A stretch of DNA of 64,000 nucleotides from Bacillota bacterium (GTDB lineage Bacteria > Bacillota > Clostridia > Oscillospirales > Ruminococcaceae), in contig JAEWLW010000068.1 of assembly GCA_023457355.1 (NCBI GenBank), positions 1-64,000 of the forward strand. Direction: 5' to 3'. Numbering within the stretch: the stretch's first letter is position 1; every line of letters begins with the position of its first letter. Below the pieces are notes generated by a model. It had not been told where the DNA came from, searched no databases, and saw only the letters and a program-made list of their open reading frames with translations. Of the stretch, positions 42,343 through 51,232 are shown one piece after another. The position numbers were made by a program, and so were the translations under genes.

Positions 42343-42813
42343 TTATGAGTACATGCCGTTGGCTGACATGAAGTCATAGATTTGTTTGCCGTGTTGCTGC
42401 TCTTCCTTTTGGATATGGTTGAGTGCATTTCGGATTTGCTCGTCTTTAAACTCAAAAATGCAGGTGTCATAAACCGAAGAGACATGCTTTTCCGTCGACA
42501 GGATATCGGCGCAGAAGAATTGGTCGCGCTGCTTGCCGGTTGGGTTGTTGCTGTAAGAGGAAGAGCCGCCGCTCCACTGCTGTTGGCCGGAGCCGCTCTG
42601 ACCGCTGCCGCTGTTCATATTGGGTACGGTACCGCCCATAATCTGTTCAATGGTGTTCAGATGTCCCTGTTCGGTCTGGCCAATTTGTGAGAACAGGCTT
42701 TTGAGCTGGTTGTCGCAGGCCTCGGACGAATATTGCGTATACTTTTCAACACAAAGTTTTTCCTGAGATTTTAAATCTTCAAGAAGCATGGTTTCCTTTT
42801 GACTTAGCGTCAT
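42343..42813 (-). CDS. CotF-type spore coat protein
   Basis: 156 residues with a ferritin-like helical layout: KETMLLEDLKSQEKLCVEKY at the N-terminus, a Gly/Ser/Gln-rich linker near 65-90, then CADILSTEKHVSSVYDTCIF and NHIQKEEQQHGKQIYDFM. This matches the CotF coat-protein family (DUF2383/CotF type). It would be a late mother-cell product. The linker interrupts the bundle. Start ATG 42813 follows GAGGTGATT. Confidence 0.87.
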   Translation of the reverse strand: MTLSQKETMLLEDLKSQEKLCVEKYTQYSSEACDNQLKSLFSQIGQTEQGHLNTIEQIMGGTVPNMNSGSGQSGSGQQQWSGGSSSYSNNPTGKQRDQFFCADILSTEKHVSSVYDTCIFEFKDEQIRNALNHIQKEEQQHGKQIYDFMSANGMYS

Positions 42814-42974
42814 AAATCAATCACCTCGGCCTTATTATTCGGCAACAGGGATGAAATATGCACGATGTGGCAGCCTTACGGACAAAATTTTGATATCCAG
42901 GTTATTAACACAGGCATTCACGCAATCGCGACAAATTAACACCGCCGTAGAAACGCCGCTGCTGACTTATCGGG

Positions 42975-43622
42975 TTAAAAGGCGTTAAAACAGGCTATAA
43001 AATTTTTATTGGCGCGGTCCCAGTCGACAACATTAAACCAATCGTCAATATAATTGGCACGCATGTTATAATGCTTGAGATAATAGGCGTGTTCCCAAAC
43101 GTCGATGTTCAGAATAGGGCAAAGATTATAGGGCAGCGGCGTATCCTGGTTGGCGGTGGTTATAATTTTGAGGTCGCCGCTGCCGTCGACCACCAGCCAG
43201 GCATAACCGGAACCGAACACCGACAGAGCCGCAGCCTTAAAAGCGGCTTTAAAGGCGTCATAGCTGCCATAGGTTCTGATGATGTCATCAAGCAGCATGC
43301 CGGAAGGCGCCTTGGCGTTGGCAGCAGGGGTCAGGCCGTTAAAATAGAAGCGATGGTTATACACACCGCCAGCATTGTTCTTGATAGCCGTTCTGTTGGC
43401 GGGGGGCAGTGCCTCCGGCGGTGATACAAGTGCCTCCAGCGGCAGTTTTTGCAGCTCCGGATATCCTTTCAACGCTTTGTTTAAATTATCGACGTAACCC
43501 TGCAAATGCCTGTCGTGGTGAATCTGCATGGTTCTGGCGTCAATAAAAGGCTCCATTGCATCATAAGAGTAGGGCAGGGGCTGATTCTCAAATTCATAGA
43601 AATTATTCGGATGGCTGCTCAT
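42975..43622 (-). CDS. sod: Superoxide dismutase (Fe/Mn family)
   Basis: 215 residues. Metal ligands: His in MQIHHDRH near 32, His in NNAGGVYNHRFYF near 88, Asp and His in LNIDVWEHAYYLKHY near 175. The Gln that tunes the metal comes from TANQDTPL, the Mn-type position, while the Fe-type position is Gly; Mn or cambialistic use is therefore more likely. Dismutates superoxide in the cytosol. Start ATG 43622 follows GGGGAGAG; the frame opens at 43661. Confidence 0.95.
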   Translation of the reverse strand: MSSHPNNFYEFENQPLPYSYDAMEPFIDARTMQIHHDRHLQGYVDNLNKALKGYPELQKLPLEALVSPPEALPPANRTAIKNNAGGVYNHRFYFNGLTPAANAKAPSGMLLDDIIRTYGSYDAFKAAFKAAALSVFGSGYAWLVVDGSGDLKIITTANQDTPLPYNLCPILNIDVWEHAYYLKHYNMRANYIDDWFNVVDWDRANKNFIACFNAF

Positions 43623-43795
43623 ATTACTCTCCCCATTATCATGATTGAATTTTTGACCCAAAACGGATTCGGCCCAAAGGGAGGCGCTTAAATTTTGCTG
43701 CCTGCACGATGACCATCAATTAAATTTATTGAATGCGCGGCGTTTATATGCATAGAGCGGGCCAATAATAGAGGCAAAAGGAAAGGGGTGTCGGC

Positions 43796-44440
43796 ATGAG
43801 AATTCCAGATCATATTGCACTGATCCCTGACGGCAACAGGCGCTGGGCAAAAAGCGCCGGGATGCACAAGCACGAGGGGTACAGCTACGGACTGCATCCG
43901 GGGGTGGCGTGCCTTAAGGCCGCGCAGCAGTATGGGGTTAAGGAGCTTACTTATTATGGCTTTACCACCGATAATTGTAAAAGGCCCCATGTGGAGGTGG
44001 ATGCTTTTTCTGACGCCTGTGTGGAGGCGGTACAGCTGATTAAACAGGAAAACGCCGATTTACTCGTGGTGGGCAACACGGAATCCCCTATGTTTCCGCC
44101 GGCGCTTTTGCCCTATGCCAAACAGAGAATTCCCTTTGGCACCGGCATAACGAAAGTCAATTTTTTGGTGAACTATGGCTGGGAGTGGGACATGGGGAAC
44201 ATGCATACCGCGTCGAATAATCGCAATACCATCACGCAAAGTCTGCGTTCCAAAGAGATTTCGCGCATTGATCTTGTCATCCGCTGGGGCGGGAGAAAAC
44301 GGCTTTCTGGGCTGCTGCCGGTGCAAAGCGTCTATGCGGATATCTACACGCTTGATGAAATGTGGCCGGATTTTAAAATAGCACATCTTGAACAGGCGCT
44401 GGCATGGTATGACCAGCAGGACGTCACACTGGGCGGGTAG
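43796..44440 (+). CDS. Short cis-prenyltransferase (UppS-like)
   Basis: 214 residues, shorter than classical UppS (about 245). HIALIPDGNRRWAKSAGM holds the catalytic Asp, YYGFTTDNCKRP is the second motif, and RIDLVIRWGGRKRLSGLLPV, then YADIYTLDEMWPDF, the last. Classical UppS has IRTGGE and a WQ; the RWGGRKRLSG and PVQ forms belong to a divergent subfamily. It would condense isopentenyl diphosphate to a cis-polyprenyl diphosphate. Another, canonical uppS is expected elsewhere next to cdsA, so this may make a different lipid carrier. Confidence 0.88.
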   Translation: MRIPDHIALIPDGNRRWAKSAGMHKHEGYSYGLHPGVACLKAAQQYGVKELTYYGFTTDNCKRPHVEVDAFSDACVEAVQLIKQENADLLVVGNTESPMFPPALLPYAKQRIPFGTGITKVNFLVNYGWEWDMGNMHTASNNRNTITQSLRSKEISRIDLVIRWGGRKRLSGLLPVQSVYADIYTLDEMWPDFKIAHLEQALAWYDQQDVTLGG

Positions 44441-44629
44441 ATTTGAACACCGGCCCCCGCCGGGGCAGGGCCAATGTTATCACCATTTCGGGCCCGTAAA
44501 AAAGACGCCGGAGTCACATAAAATTGTCGTTTTTTATCAAAGACTGTAATTTTATCATATTTAAGCGACAAAAAACAAAAAAATAGCTATTGCGTTCAAA
44601 GAAATGTAGCGCATTGCACAATAAATCTA

Positions 44630-44658
44630 TTGACAAAATTTGAAAACCAGTATAACAT
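44630..44658 (+). promoter_or_regulatory. Promoter of the SigH-like gene
   Basis: TTGACA at 44630-44635 and either TAACAT at 44653-44658 (spacer 17) or TATAAC at 44651 (spacer 15). The gene begins at 44692 behind TTGGAGG. Confidence 0.65.
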
Positions 44659-44691
44659 TAGGACTATTGAAGGAAATAATTTGGAGGCAAT

Positions 44692-45249
44692 ATGGCGGTG
44701 GATTTGGAGCAGGACGATCTTGTACAAGCTGCCCGATCGAAGACGGCCGGAGAGCACAGGCTGCTTGAACGCTACCTGCCTTTGGTGCGCAGCCGCGCCA
44801 ATGCCTTCAGAAAAAAGGGCCTGGAAACGGACGACCTTGTTCAGGAGGGCGTCATTGGCCTTTTATATGCGATTCGCGCTTACGACCACAAGGTTGGAAC
44901 ATCGTTTGAAACGTTTGCATATGTTTGTATTACCAATCGTCTCCGCTCCTCCGTGGCTAAGGCCAGTCAGAAGCTGCAGACGGTCAGTCTTGACAGTTAT
45001 TCGCCATTTGAAGAAAGTTTTTGGAACACCACGCAGGAAGAGGATCCGCAGGAAATTGTTATCAGCCGCGAGCAATTTGGCCAGTGGCTGCAAAGGGTGG
45101 AAACCTGCCTATCCGATTTTGAGCATCAGGTTATTCGCTATTATCTGGCCGGGTATTCTTATCAGGAGATTGCCCAGCTGCTCCAGAGCACCACAAAGGC
45201 AGTGGATAATGCACTCCAAAGAGCCAGACGCAAACTGCGCAGGTTGTAA
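44692..45249 (+). CDS. Sigma-70 family factor, SigH-like
   Basis: 185 residues. Region 2 (LVRSRANAFRKKGLETDDLV then QEGVIGLLYAIRAYD) and region 4 (LSDFEHQVIRYYLAGYSYQE and AVDNALQRARRKL) closely follow B. subtilis SigH, including EEDPQEIVISREQF before region 4. SigH directs transition-state and early sporulation genes. It is somewhat shorter at the N-terminus than SigH. In many Firmicutes the neighbours are secE/nusG; that context is absent, so a SigH paralogue is possible. Confidence 0.88.
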   Translation: MAVDLEQDDLVQAARSKTAGEHRLLERYLPLVRSRANAFRKKGLETDDLVQEGVIGLLYAIRAYDHKVGTSFETFAYVCITNRLRSSVAKASQKLQTVSLDSYSPFEESFWNTTQEEDPQEIVISREQFGQWLQRVETCLSDFEHQVIRYYLAGYSYQEIAQLLQSTTKAVDNALQRARRKLRRL

Positions 45250-45394
45250 TGGCCGCATCATTTGGCGGCAAGTATCTTCTTTTCCCAGAATGTATGCCAT
45301 TCGGCTACATAAAATAATACCCTTAGGTGCACTGGCGATCCCCTGGTCTCCGGAATGCTGCGGGTAAATCCAATCCATAAGCGAGGTAAAAGAA

Positions 45395-45673
45395 ATGTAC
45401 GAAGACAAGACCTTAAAATGCAAAGAGTGTGGCGCTGATTTTGTGTTTACTGCTGGAGAGCAGGAGTTCTACGCGGAGCATGGCTTCGTCAATGAACCCC
45501 AAAGATGCAAAAAATGCCGCGATGCCCGTAAAAATGCTTCCAGACCGGAAAGGGAAATGTTCATTGCAACATGCGCTGCATGCGGCAAAGAAGCCAAGGT
45601 TCCTTTCAGACCTCGTGAAGACCGCCCGGTGTACTGCAGCGAGTGCTTTGCAAAATTAAAAGAACAAGCGTAA
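45395..45673 (+). CDS. Zinc-ribbon protein
   Basis: 92 residues with two metal-binding ribbons: LKCKECGADF...RCKKCRDARK and ATCAACGKEAKVPFRP...YCSECF, four CxxC pairs. This combination (zf-trcl plus CxxC_CxxC type) is common in Clostridia; no function is proven, though RNA or protein binding is usual for such ribbons. GAGGTAAAAGAA precedes ATG 45395. A terminator follows. Confidence 0.88.
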   Translation: MYEDKTLKCKECGADFVFTAGEQEFYAEHGFVNEPQRCKKCRDARKNASRPEREMFIATCAACGKEAKVPFRPREDRPVYCSECFAKLKEQA

Positions 45674-45693
45674 GCCTAAAATCTGGTTGTTTG

Positions 45694-45732
45694 TGCACCG
45701 CAGGATCGTATGATCCTGCGGTGCATTTTTTG
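45694..45732 (+). terminator. Terminator after the zinc-ribbon gene
   Basis: TGCACCGCAGGATC-GTAT-GATCCTGCGGTGCA then TTTTTT: perfect 14-bp stem. Confidence 0.95.
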
Positions 45733-45771
45733 GCATCCGTCGAGAATTGTATTTCTATGGCTGGCAAAGTG

Positions 45772-45848
45772 GTGTCGCTTGTGGTATAATAACCGCAAAA
45801 CGGTTATTATGCGCCTTAATGTCCAACGGCTCGCCATCAGTGGGGCTT
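45772..45848 (+). repeat. Palindromic mosaic repeat R5, partial copy d
   Basis: GTGGTATAATAACCGC-AAAA-CGGTTATTATGCGC, then CCAACGGCTCGCC. Two of the R5 parts remain. It lies in the leader region of the trmK gene. Confidence 0.6.
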
Positions 45849-45914
45849 GTTTCTTTTAGTTGGGCGGCATCGGGAACCGGTGTCAGATTATCCGGAAAAG
45901 AGAGGATTACAAAT

Positions 45915-46613
45915 TTGAGTGCGGTTGAAATACTTGATCCACGTTTGCGCAGCATTGCGTCAATGGTGCGCAGCGGCTCAAGGCTGGCCGATGTTGGCTG
46001 CGACCATGGTTATTTGATTTGCGCCTTGATGCGCGACGGCCAAATAGACAGCGGCATCGCCTGTGATATCAATGAGAAGCCGCTGGATAAAGCGCGCAAT
46101 GAAATTGAACGACAGGGTTTAACAGATAAAATAGCCTGCCGCCTTGGCGACGGGCTTTTTCCATTGGCACCCGATGAGGTGGACGACATTGTCATTGCCG
46201 GCATGGGCGGCGAGATGATTGCGTCCATTTTAGAGCGCTGTACATGGAAAAGCCTGGCCAACAAGCAGTTTTTACTCCAGCCCATGACTAAGGCGCCATT
46301 TCTGCGCCACTGGCTTTGCACGAACGGTTATTGCATCTCGGCCGAAAAGGCCAGCGTATCCGGTGAACACGCCTATACCGTTATGCGCGTCACTTACACC
46401 GGCTGGCGGTGTAAGCTCAGCGAATATGACCTATACTGTTATGCGGGGGAACTGGCCTGTGACCTGTCGGAAGAGGCTCGCGCCTACCTGTGGCGCACGG
46501 TGTCTTCGCTCAAACGCCAGGAACGTGGGGTGGAACCTACCGACCCTGAAAAGGCCGCGCGGCTGCGCTGCCTGATCAATAAGCTGATTACGGTCATAGA
46601 AGAGGGGAAGTGA
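45915..46613 (+). CDS. trmK: tRNA (adenine22-N1)-methyltransferase
   Basis: 232 residues. SAM-binding motif I RLADVGCDHGYLICALM near 25, then ACDINEKPLDKARNEIE and DDIVIAGMGGEMIASIL, the pattern of TrmK, which methylates N1 of A22 in tRNA. Start TTG 45915 follows GAGAGGA; the frame runs back to 45747 through repeat R5 and should not be used. rqcH follows 5 bases after the stop, so they form an operon. Confidence 0.92.
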   Translation: MSAVEILDPRLRSIASMVRSGSRLADVGCDHGYLICALMRDGQIDSGIACDINEKPLDKARNEIERQGLTDKIACRLGDGLFPLAPDEVDDIVIAGMGGEMIASILERCTWKSLANKQFLLQPMTKAPFLRHWLCTNGYCISAEKASVSGEHAYTVMRVTYTGWRCKLSEYDLYCYAGELACDLSEEARAYLWRTVSSLKRQERGVEPTDPEKAARLRCLINKLITVIEEGK

Positions 46614-46617
46614 GCCC

Positions 46618-48381
46618 GTGGCGCTCGACGGTATGATGCTCTCGCTCTTAAAGGCGGAGCTTTCACAGACGCTGATTGGCAGCCGGGTGGACAAGATTTA
46701 TCAGCCCGTCAAGGAAGAACTGATTCTCGCTATCCGCGCCCGGCAGGAAAACCGCCGGTTGTTGCTGTGTGCCCACGCGGCGTCTGCCCGTGCGCATTTT
46801 ACCGGTATTTCGGTTGAGAACCCAAAGCAGCCACCGATGTTCTGCATGCTGCTGCGCAAATGGGTGGGCAATGCCAAGCTTGTCGCCCTTCGGCAGCCCG
46901 GCTTTGAACGGGTGCTGTTTTTTGATTTTGAAACGGTTAACGACCTTGGGGATACCGTCATCGTAACACTGGCGGCCGAACTGATGGGCCGCTATTCCAA
47001 TGTGATTTTAATCGGGCCGGACGGCCGCATTATCGATTCGATGAAGCGGGTTGGAGCCGACCGCTCCTCGCTGCGCCAGATTTTACCCGGTTTGCGTTAT
47101 GAGAATCCGCCGCCGCAGGAGCGGGTGGACCTGCTAACCGACGGCGTGCAGGCGGTTCTCAACGCGTTAAAAGCTTCCCCGCGGGATATCGATACGGCCA
47201 AGCTCTTGCAGGAGACGCTCTCGGGCGCTTCGCCGCTGCTGGCCAGAGAGTTGGTGCACCGTGCGCTGGGCGGTATTTCAACCAATAAAAGTGAACTTTC
47301 GAACACGCAGTATGACGCGTTGGCCGCCGAGCTGGAAAGGCTTTGCTTCATGCTTAAAGAGGGCCAAACCGAACCGACCACTGTGCTGACGCCGGACGGC
47401 GCGCCGAAGGATTTTTCCTTCATGCCCATTATGCAATATGGCAGCGCCATGCAGGTGCAGCGCTTTGATGAGATTTCCACCATGCTGGATGCGTTTTACG
47501 GCGAGAAAGACGCCGCAGACCGTATGAAGCAGAAGATGAGCGATTTTTCGCGCCTGATCACCGCGCGGATTGAGCGCATTGAGCGCAAGCTCGCGGCCCA
47601 GAAGCAGGAGCTGCTCGACTGCAAAAACCGCGACCAGCTGCGCCGCTTTGGCGATTTGCTGTCCGCGAATATGTATCAGCTGGAAAAGGGCATGAACCGC
47701 ATCACCGTGCCGGATTATTTTGACGAGACGGGCGGGGAAGTGACCATTCCGCTGGATATCCGCCTGACGCCCGTCCAGAATGTGCAGCGTTATTACAAGG
47801 AGTACCGCCGCGCCGACACCGCTGAGAAGATGCTCAAAGAATTGATCGGGCAGGGCGAGCAGGAGCTCGCTTACCTCGACACCGTCTATGATCTGATGAC
47901 CCGCGCGCGGACTGAGGCCGAGCTTGCGGCCATTCGCGCCGAGCTGAGCGAGGGCGGCTATCTCAAAGCGGCTTCGGGCGGCAAAAAGCAACGGGAGCAA
48001 AAACTGCTGCCGCTGCAATACCGTTCGTCGGACGGCTTTTTAATTCTTTCGGGCCGCAATAACCTGCAAAACGAGCGGCTGACGTTAAAGGACAGCCGTA
48101 AGACCGATATCTGGTTCCACACGCAGAAGATTGCGGGCTCTCATACGGTTGTGGCTTCCGAAGGGCAGGAGGTGCCCAACCGCACGCTGACCGAGGCCGC
48201 CATTATCGCGGCCGTCAACTCCAAGGCGCGCAGTTCCGCCAAGGTGCCGGTGGATTATACCGCCATTAAAAATGTCAAGAAGCAGCCCGGGGGCAAGCCG
48301 GGCATGGTGATATACGAGAATTTTTCCACAGCCATTGTGGACCCCGATGAGACGCTGGTGCAGTCGCTGATGTTGACTTAA
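46618..48381 (+). CDS. rqcH: Rqc2-homologue RqcH (NFACT family)
   Basis: 587 residues, normal length. N-terminal NFACT-N domain (SLLKAELSQTLIGSRVDKIY; MGRYSNVILIG near 122), helix-hairpin and coiled-coil middle (about 290-430), and NFACT-R domain with DIWFHTQKIAGSHTVV near 500. RqcH binds stalled 50S subunits and recruits Ala-tRNA to add C-terminal alanine tails that mark nascent chains for decay. GTG start behind GGGGAAG. Often annotated as fibronectin-binding protein. Confidence 0.95.
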   Translation: MALDGMMLSLLKAELSQTLIGSRVDKIYQPVKEELILAIRARQENRRLLLCAHAASARAHFTGISVENPKQPPMFCMLLRKWVGNAKLVALRQPGFERVLFFDFETVNDLGDTVIVTLAAELMGRYSNVILIGPDGRIIDSMKRVGADRSSLRQILPGLRYENPPPQERVDLLTDGVQAVLNALKASPRDIDTAKLLQETLSGASPLLARELVHRALGGISTNKSELSNTQYDALAAELERLCFMLKEGQTEPTTVLTPDGAPKDFSFMPIMQYGSAMQVQRFDEISTMLDAFYGEKDAADRMKQKMSDFSRLITARIERIERKLAAQKQELLDCKNRDQLRRFGDLLSANMYQLEKGMNRITVPDYFDETGGEVTIPLDIRLTPVQNVQRYYKEYRRADTAEKMLKELIGQGEQELAYLDTVYDLMTRARTEAELAAIRAELSEGGYLKAASGGKKQREQKLLPLQYRSSDGFLILSGRNNLQNERLTLKDSRKTDIWFHTQKIAGSHTVVASEGQEVPNRTLTEAAIIAAVNSKARSSAKVPVDYTAIKNVKKQPGGKPGMVIYENFSTAIVDPDETLVQSLMLT

Positions 48382-48383
48382 AC

Positions 48384-48422
48384 AAAATGCGTTAAGAAAT
48401 CAGCTTTCTTAACGCATTTTTA
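48384..48422 (+). terminator. Terminator after rqcH
   Basis: AAAATGCGTTAAGAAA-TCAGC-TTTCTTAACGCATTTTT: a 15-bp stem ending in Ts, 3 bases after the stop codon. Confidence 0.9.
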
Positions 48423-48507
48423 GTCCTTCCGGTTCCGTTGCTTAAGCGGTATAACCGGTATTTAAATGATTGGGCTGTGCAGCCGCTATAAATAAAACAG
48501 ATGATTA

Positions 48508-48668
48508 AGAACCTGTATTCACCGATTAAAACGACCGTATTGACGACGCATTTGCGCTGTGCCGTGTTATAGATGCTCGGAATACATCCATATTCCTGCG
48601 CTTTTTGCCTCGCCCAACACAAAATGCGTATGCCAACCCGGCATTTCTCATTGTTGAATACAGGTTCT
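48508..48668. mobile_element. Repeat R3 with perfect 14-bp terminal inverted repeats
   Basis: AGAACCTGTATTCA at 48508-48521 and TGAATACAGGTTCT at 48655-48668 are exact inverted ends of a 161-bp element with no gene. The core AGATGCTCGGAATACAT, then ATTCCTGCGCTTTTTGCC, recurs at 22241. It looks like a miniature inverted-repeat element and ends 18 bases before the radical SAM start codon, just before its ribosome site. Confidence 0.8.
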
Positions 48669-48686
48669 GAAGAAGAGGAGATTCTC

Positions 48687-50528
48687 ATGACGTTAGATCA
48701 GCTCGACCTGCTGCTTTCGCAGGTGCAAAAGCCTGCCCGCTACACGGCGGGCGAGATGGGCGCAGTGGTCAAAACCTTAACGCCCGGTATGCTGCGCTAT
48801 GCGTTTTGCTTTCCGGATTTATACGAGGTTGGCATGAGCCACCTCGGCATGAAAATATTATACGGCCACGCCAACCGCCGGGACGATGTCTGGTGCGAGC
48901 GGGTGTTCTCGCCCGACGCCGACATGCAGACCGCCATGCAGGAGATGGGCGTGCCGCTGTTCGCACTTGAGAGCCTGGACCCCGTCAGGGATTTTGACCT
49001 CATCGGCTTCACACTGCAATATGAAATGTGCTACACCGAGGTTTTAAACCTCTTGGATTTGGCCGGTCTGGCAATTCGCGCCTGCGACAGAACCGACCCG
49101 TTCCCGCTGGTGGTGGTGGGCGGGCCCTGCGCTTCCAATCCCGAGCCGCTGGCGGACTTTATTGATCTTGTCTCGCTGGGCGAAGGGGAAGAAGTCTCAG
49201 ACGAGCTGTTCGACCTGTGCATTCAGGCGAAAAGGGAAGGCTGGGCAAAGCCTGAAATACTGCGGCGCGCGGCACAGATACCGGGCATTTATGTGCCGTC
49301 GCTTTACGACGTGACCTATAATGCCGACGGAACCATTCATGCCGTTACCCCGCGCGAGGGCGCGCCGGCCGTGATTTCAAAGCGGGTTGTCACCGATCTG
49401 GACAGCGTTTACTATCCGGATAACTTTATCGTGCCGTTTCTGGATATTGTGCACGACCGTGCGGTGGTGGAGCTGTTCCGCGGCTGCAACCGCGGCTGCC
49501 GTTTCTGCCAGGCGGGCTTTTTATATCGCCCCATCCGCGAAAAATCGGCTGAGACGGTGGCCAGGGACGCCAAAAACCTGATTGAATCCACCGGCTATGA
49601 CGAGATTGGCCTCTCGTCCCTTTCGACGAGCGACTATTGCGGGCTCGAGCCGCTGCTCGATTCGCTGCTGGACTGGACGGAGGAGAAGCATGTCAATCTC
49701 TCGCTGCCCAGCCTGCGCATCGACAATTTTTCGGCGTCGCTGATGGAAAAGGTCACGCGGGTGCGAAAATCCGGCCTGACCTTCGCGCCGGAGGCGGGCA
49801 CGCAGCGCCTGCGCGACGTCATCAACAAGAATATCACTGAGCAAAATGTTATGGATACCTGCCGCACCGCTTTTTTAGGCGGTTACATGGCGGTTAAGCT
49901 CTACTTTATGATGGGCCTGCCCACCGAGACGCTCGACGATATCAAGGGTATCGCCGATCTCGCGCAAAAAGTGGTTGATCTTTACTACAGCATGCCGGAA
50001 CGCCCCAAGGGCAAATCGGTGAGCGTCAATATCAGCGTGGCCTGTTTTGTGCCCAAGCCTTATACGCCGTTTGAGTTCGAGCCGCAGGATTCGATGGATG
50101 CGCTGCGCGAAAAGCAGAAATACCTGCTTTCCTGCGTGCGGTCGCGCAAAATCTCGGTCAGCTATCACGACTCGGCCACCAGCGTGGCGGAAGCGGCGCT
50201 GGCCCGCGGCGACCGCAGGCTGTGTCGGGTCGTGGAGGGCGCGTTCCTTCGCGGCAGCCGTCTTGACGGCTGGGATGAGCACTTTAAGCCGCTGGCCTGG
50301 CAGGAGGCGTTTGAGGAAGCCGGCCTGAACCCCGATTTTTATGCGTGCCGCCGCCGCAGCTATGATGAGATATTTCCGTGGGATCATCTCGACTACGGCG
50401 TGACCAAGGCATTCTTCATCCGGGAACATCAAAAGGCGATGCAGGCCACCACGACACCCAGCTGCTTTGCCGGGTGCAACGGCTGCGGTGCGCAACGCCT
50501 GACGGGAGGAGTCTGCAAATGTATATAA
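48687..50528 (+). CDS. TIGR03960 family B12-binding radical SAM protein
   Basis: 613 residues. N-terminal cobalamin-binding-like domain (FPDLYEVGMSHLGMKIL, HANRRDDVWCERVFSPD), then the radical SAM motif CNRGCRFCQAGF near 305 (three Cys for 4Fe-4S), and a C-terminal Cys cluster CFAGCNGCGAQRLTGGVC. The family is widespread in Firmicutes next to TIGR03936 and RNase E/G genes; a tRNA or rRNA modification role has been proposed but not proven. Start ATG 48687 behind GAGGAG; the frame back to 48573 lies in R3. Confidence 0.93.
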   Translation: MTLDQLDLLLSQVQKPARYTAGEMGAVVKTLTPGMLRYAFCFPDLYEVGMSHLGMKILYGHANRRDDVWCERVFSPDADMQTAMQEMGVPLFALESLDPVRDFDLIGFTLQYEMCYTEVLNLLDLAGLAIRACDRTDPFPLVVVGGPCASNPEPLADFIDLVSLGEGEEVSDELFDLCIQAKREGWAKPEILRRAAQIPGIYVPSLYDVTYNADGTIHAVTPREGAPAVISKRVVTDLDSVYYPDNFIVPFLDIVHDRAVVELFRGCNRGCRFCQAGFLYRPIREKSAETVARDAKNLIESTGYDEIGLSSLSTSDYCGLEPLLDSLLDWTEEKHVNLSLPSLRIDNFSASLMEKVTRVRKSGLTFAPEAGTQRLRDVINKNITEQNVMDTCRTAFLGGYMAVKLYFMMGLPTETLDDIKGIADLAQKVVDLYYSMPERPKGKSVSVNISVACFVPKPYTPFEFEPQDSMDALREKQKYLLSCVRSRKISVSYHDSATSVAEAALARGDRRLCRVVEGAFLRGSRLDGWDEHFKPLAWQEAFEEAGLNPDFYACRRRSYDEIFPWDHLDYGVTKAFFIREHQKAMQATTTPSCFAGCNGCGAQRLTGGVCKCI

Positions 50529-51175
50529 AAACGGTGCGTATCTTTTTTGGAAAGTCGGGCCGCGCCATTTACATCTCCCACCTGGACCTTATGCGCGCCA
50601 TGACCCGTGCCTTTTCGCGCAGCGGGCTGCCTGTGTGGTATACGCAGGGTTTTCACCCGCATTTATACATCACGTTTGCGCTGCCGCTCTCGCTTGGCAC
50701 CACCGGCCTTTGTGAATCAATGGACGTTCGCTTGCTGGAAGAGGTTCCCGGCGAAGAAATCGTTTCGCGCTTGAACGCCGCGCTGCCCGAGGGGTTGCAC
50801 GCCGTCGCAGCGGGGGAGCCGGTTATGGCGCCCAAGGAGATTATGTGGGCGGATTATCATGTGCACCTGCGCTGTGTTGCCGATGAGGGACAGCAGGCGC
50901 TGGCGCGCTTTGCGGCACTGGACGAAATACCCATGCAAAAACGCAGCAAAAAAGGCATGAAGACGGTGGATATCAAACCGATGCTTCGCGTGCTTTCGGT
51001 TGAAGACCTGCCCGACGGCCTGCTGCTGACATTGCGCTGCCGCGCCGGTGTTGAAATTAACCTGAACCCGACGCTGGCGTTGGATGCACTGTCTGAGCTG
51101 ACCGGATTTCGGGCCGACTGGGCAACCACTGAGCGTTTTGCCATTTTAACCGAGGCGCTGGAGGATTTTAAATAA
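50519..51175 (+). CDS. TIGR03936 family radical SAM-associated protein
   Basis: 218 residues (DUF2344). VRIFFGKSGRAIYISHLDLM at the N-terminus and RAFSRSGLPVWYTQGFHPHL are the family marks. It overlaps the radical SAM gene by 10 bases and has GGGAGGA before its ATG, so the two are translationally coupled and probably form one complex. The RNase G and rplU genes that often follow are not here; an unrelated gene on the other strand comes next. Confidence 0.93.
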   Translation: MYIKTVRIFFGKSGRAIYISHLDLMRAMTRAFSRSGLPVWYTQGFHPHLYITFALPLSLGTTGLCESMDVRLLEEVPGEEIVSRLNAALPEGLHAVAAGEPVMAPKEIMWADYHVHLRCVADEGQQALARFAALDEIPMQKRSKKGMKTVDIKPMLRVLSVEDLPDGLLLTLRCRAGVEINLNPTLALDALSELTGFRADWATTERFAILTEALEDFK

Positions 51176-51185
51176 AGCCATTATT

Positions 51186-51232
51186 AAAGCGGTCTGCCTG
51201 TGCAATAAACGCAGGCGGGCCGCTTTAGCTTA
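51186..51232 (+). terminator. Terminator of the radical SAM pair
   Basis: AAAGCGGTCTGCCTG, loop, CAGGCGGGCCGCTTT then AGCTT: a long stem with one mismatch. It may also serve the opposing gene. Confidence 0.8.
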
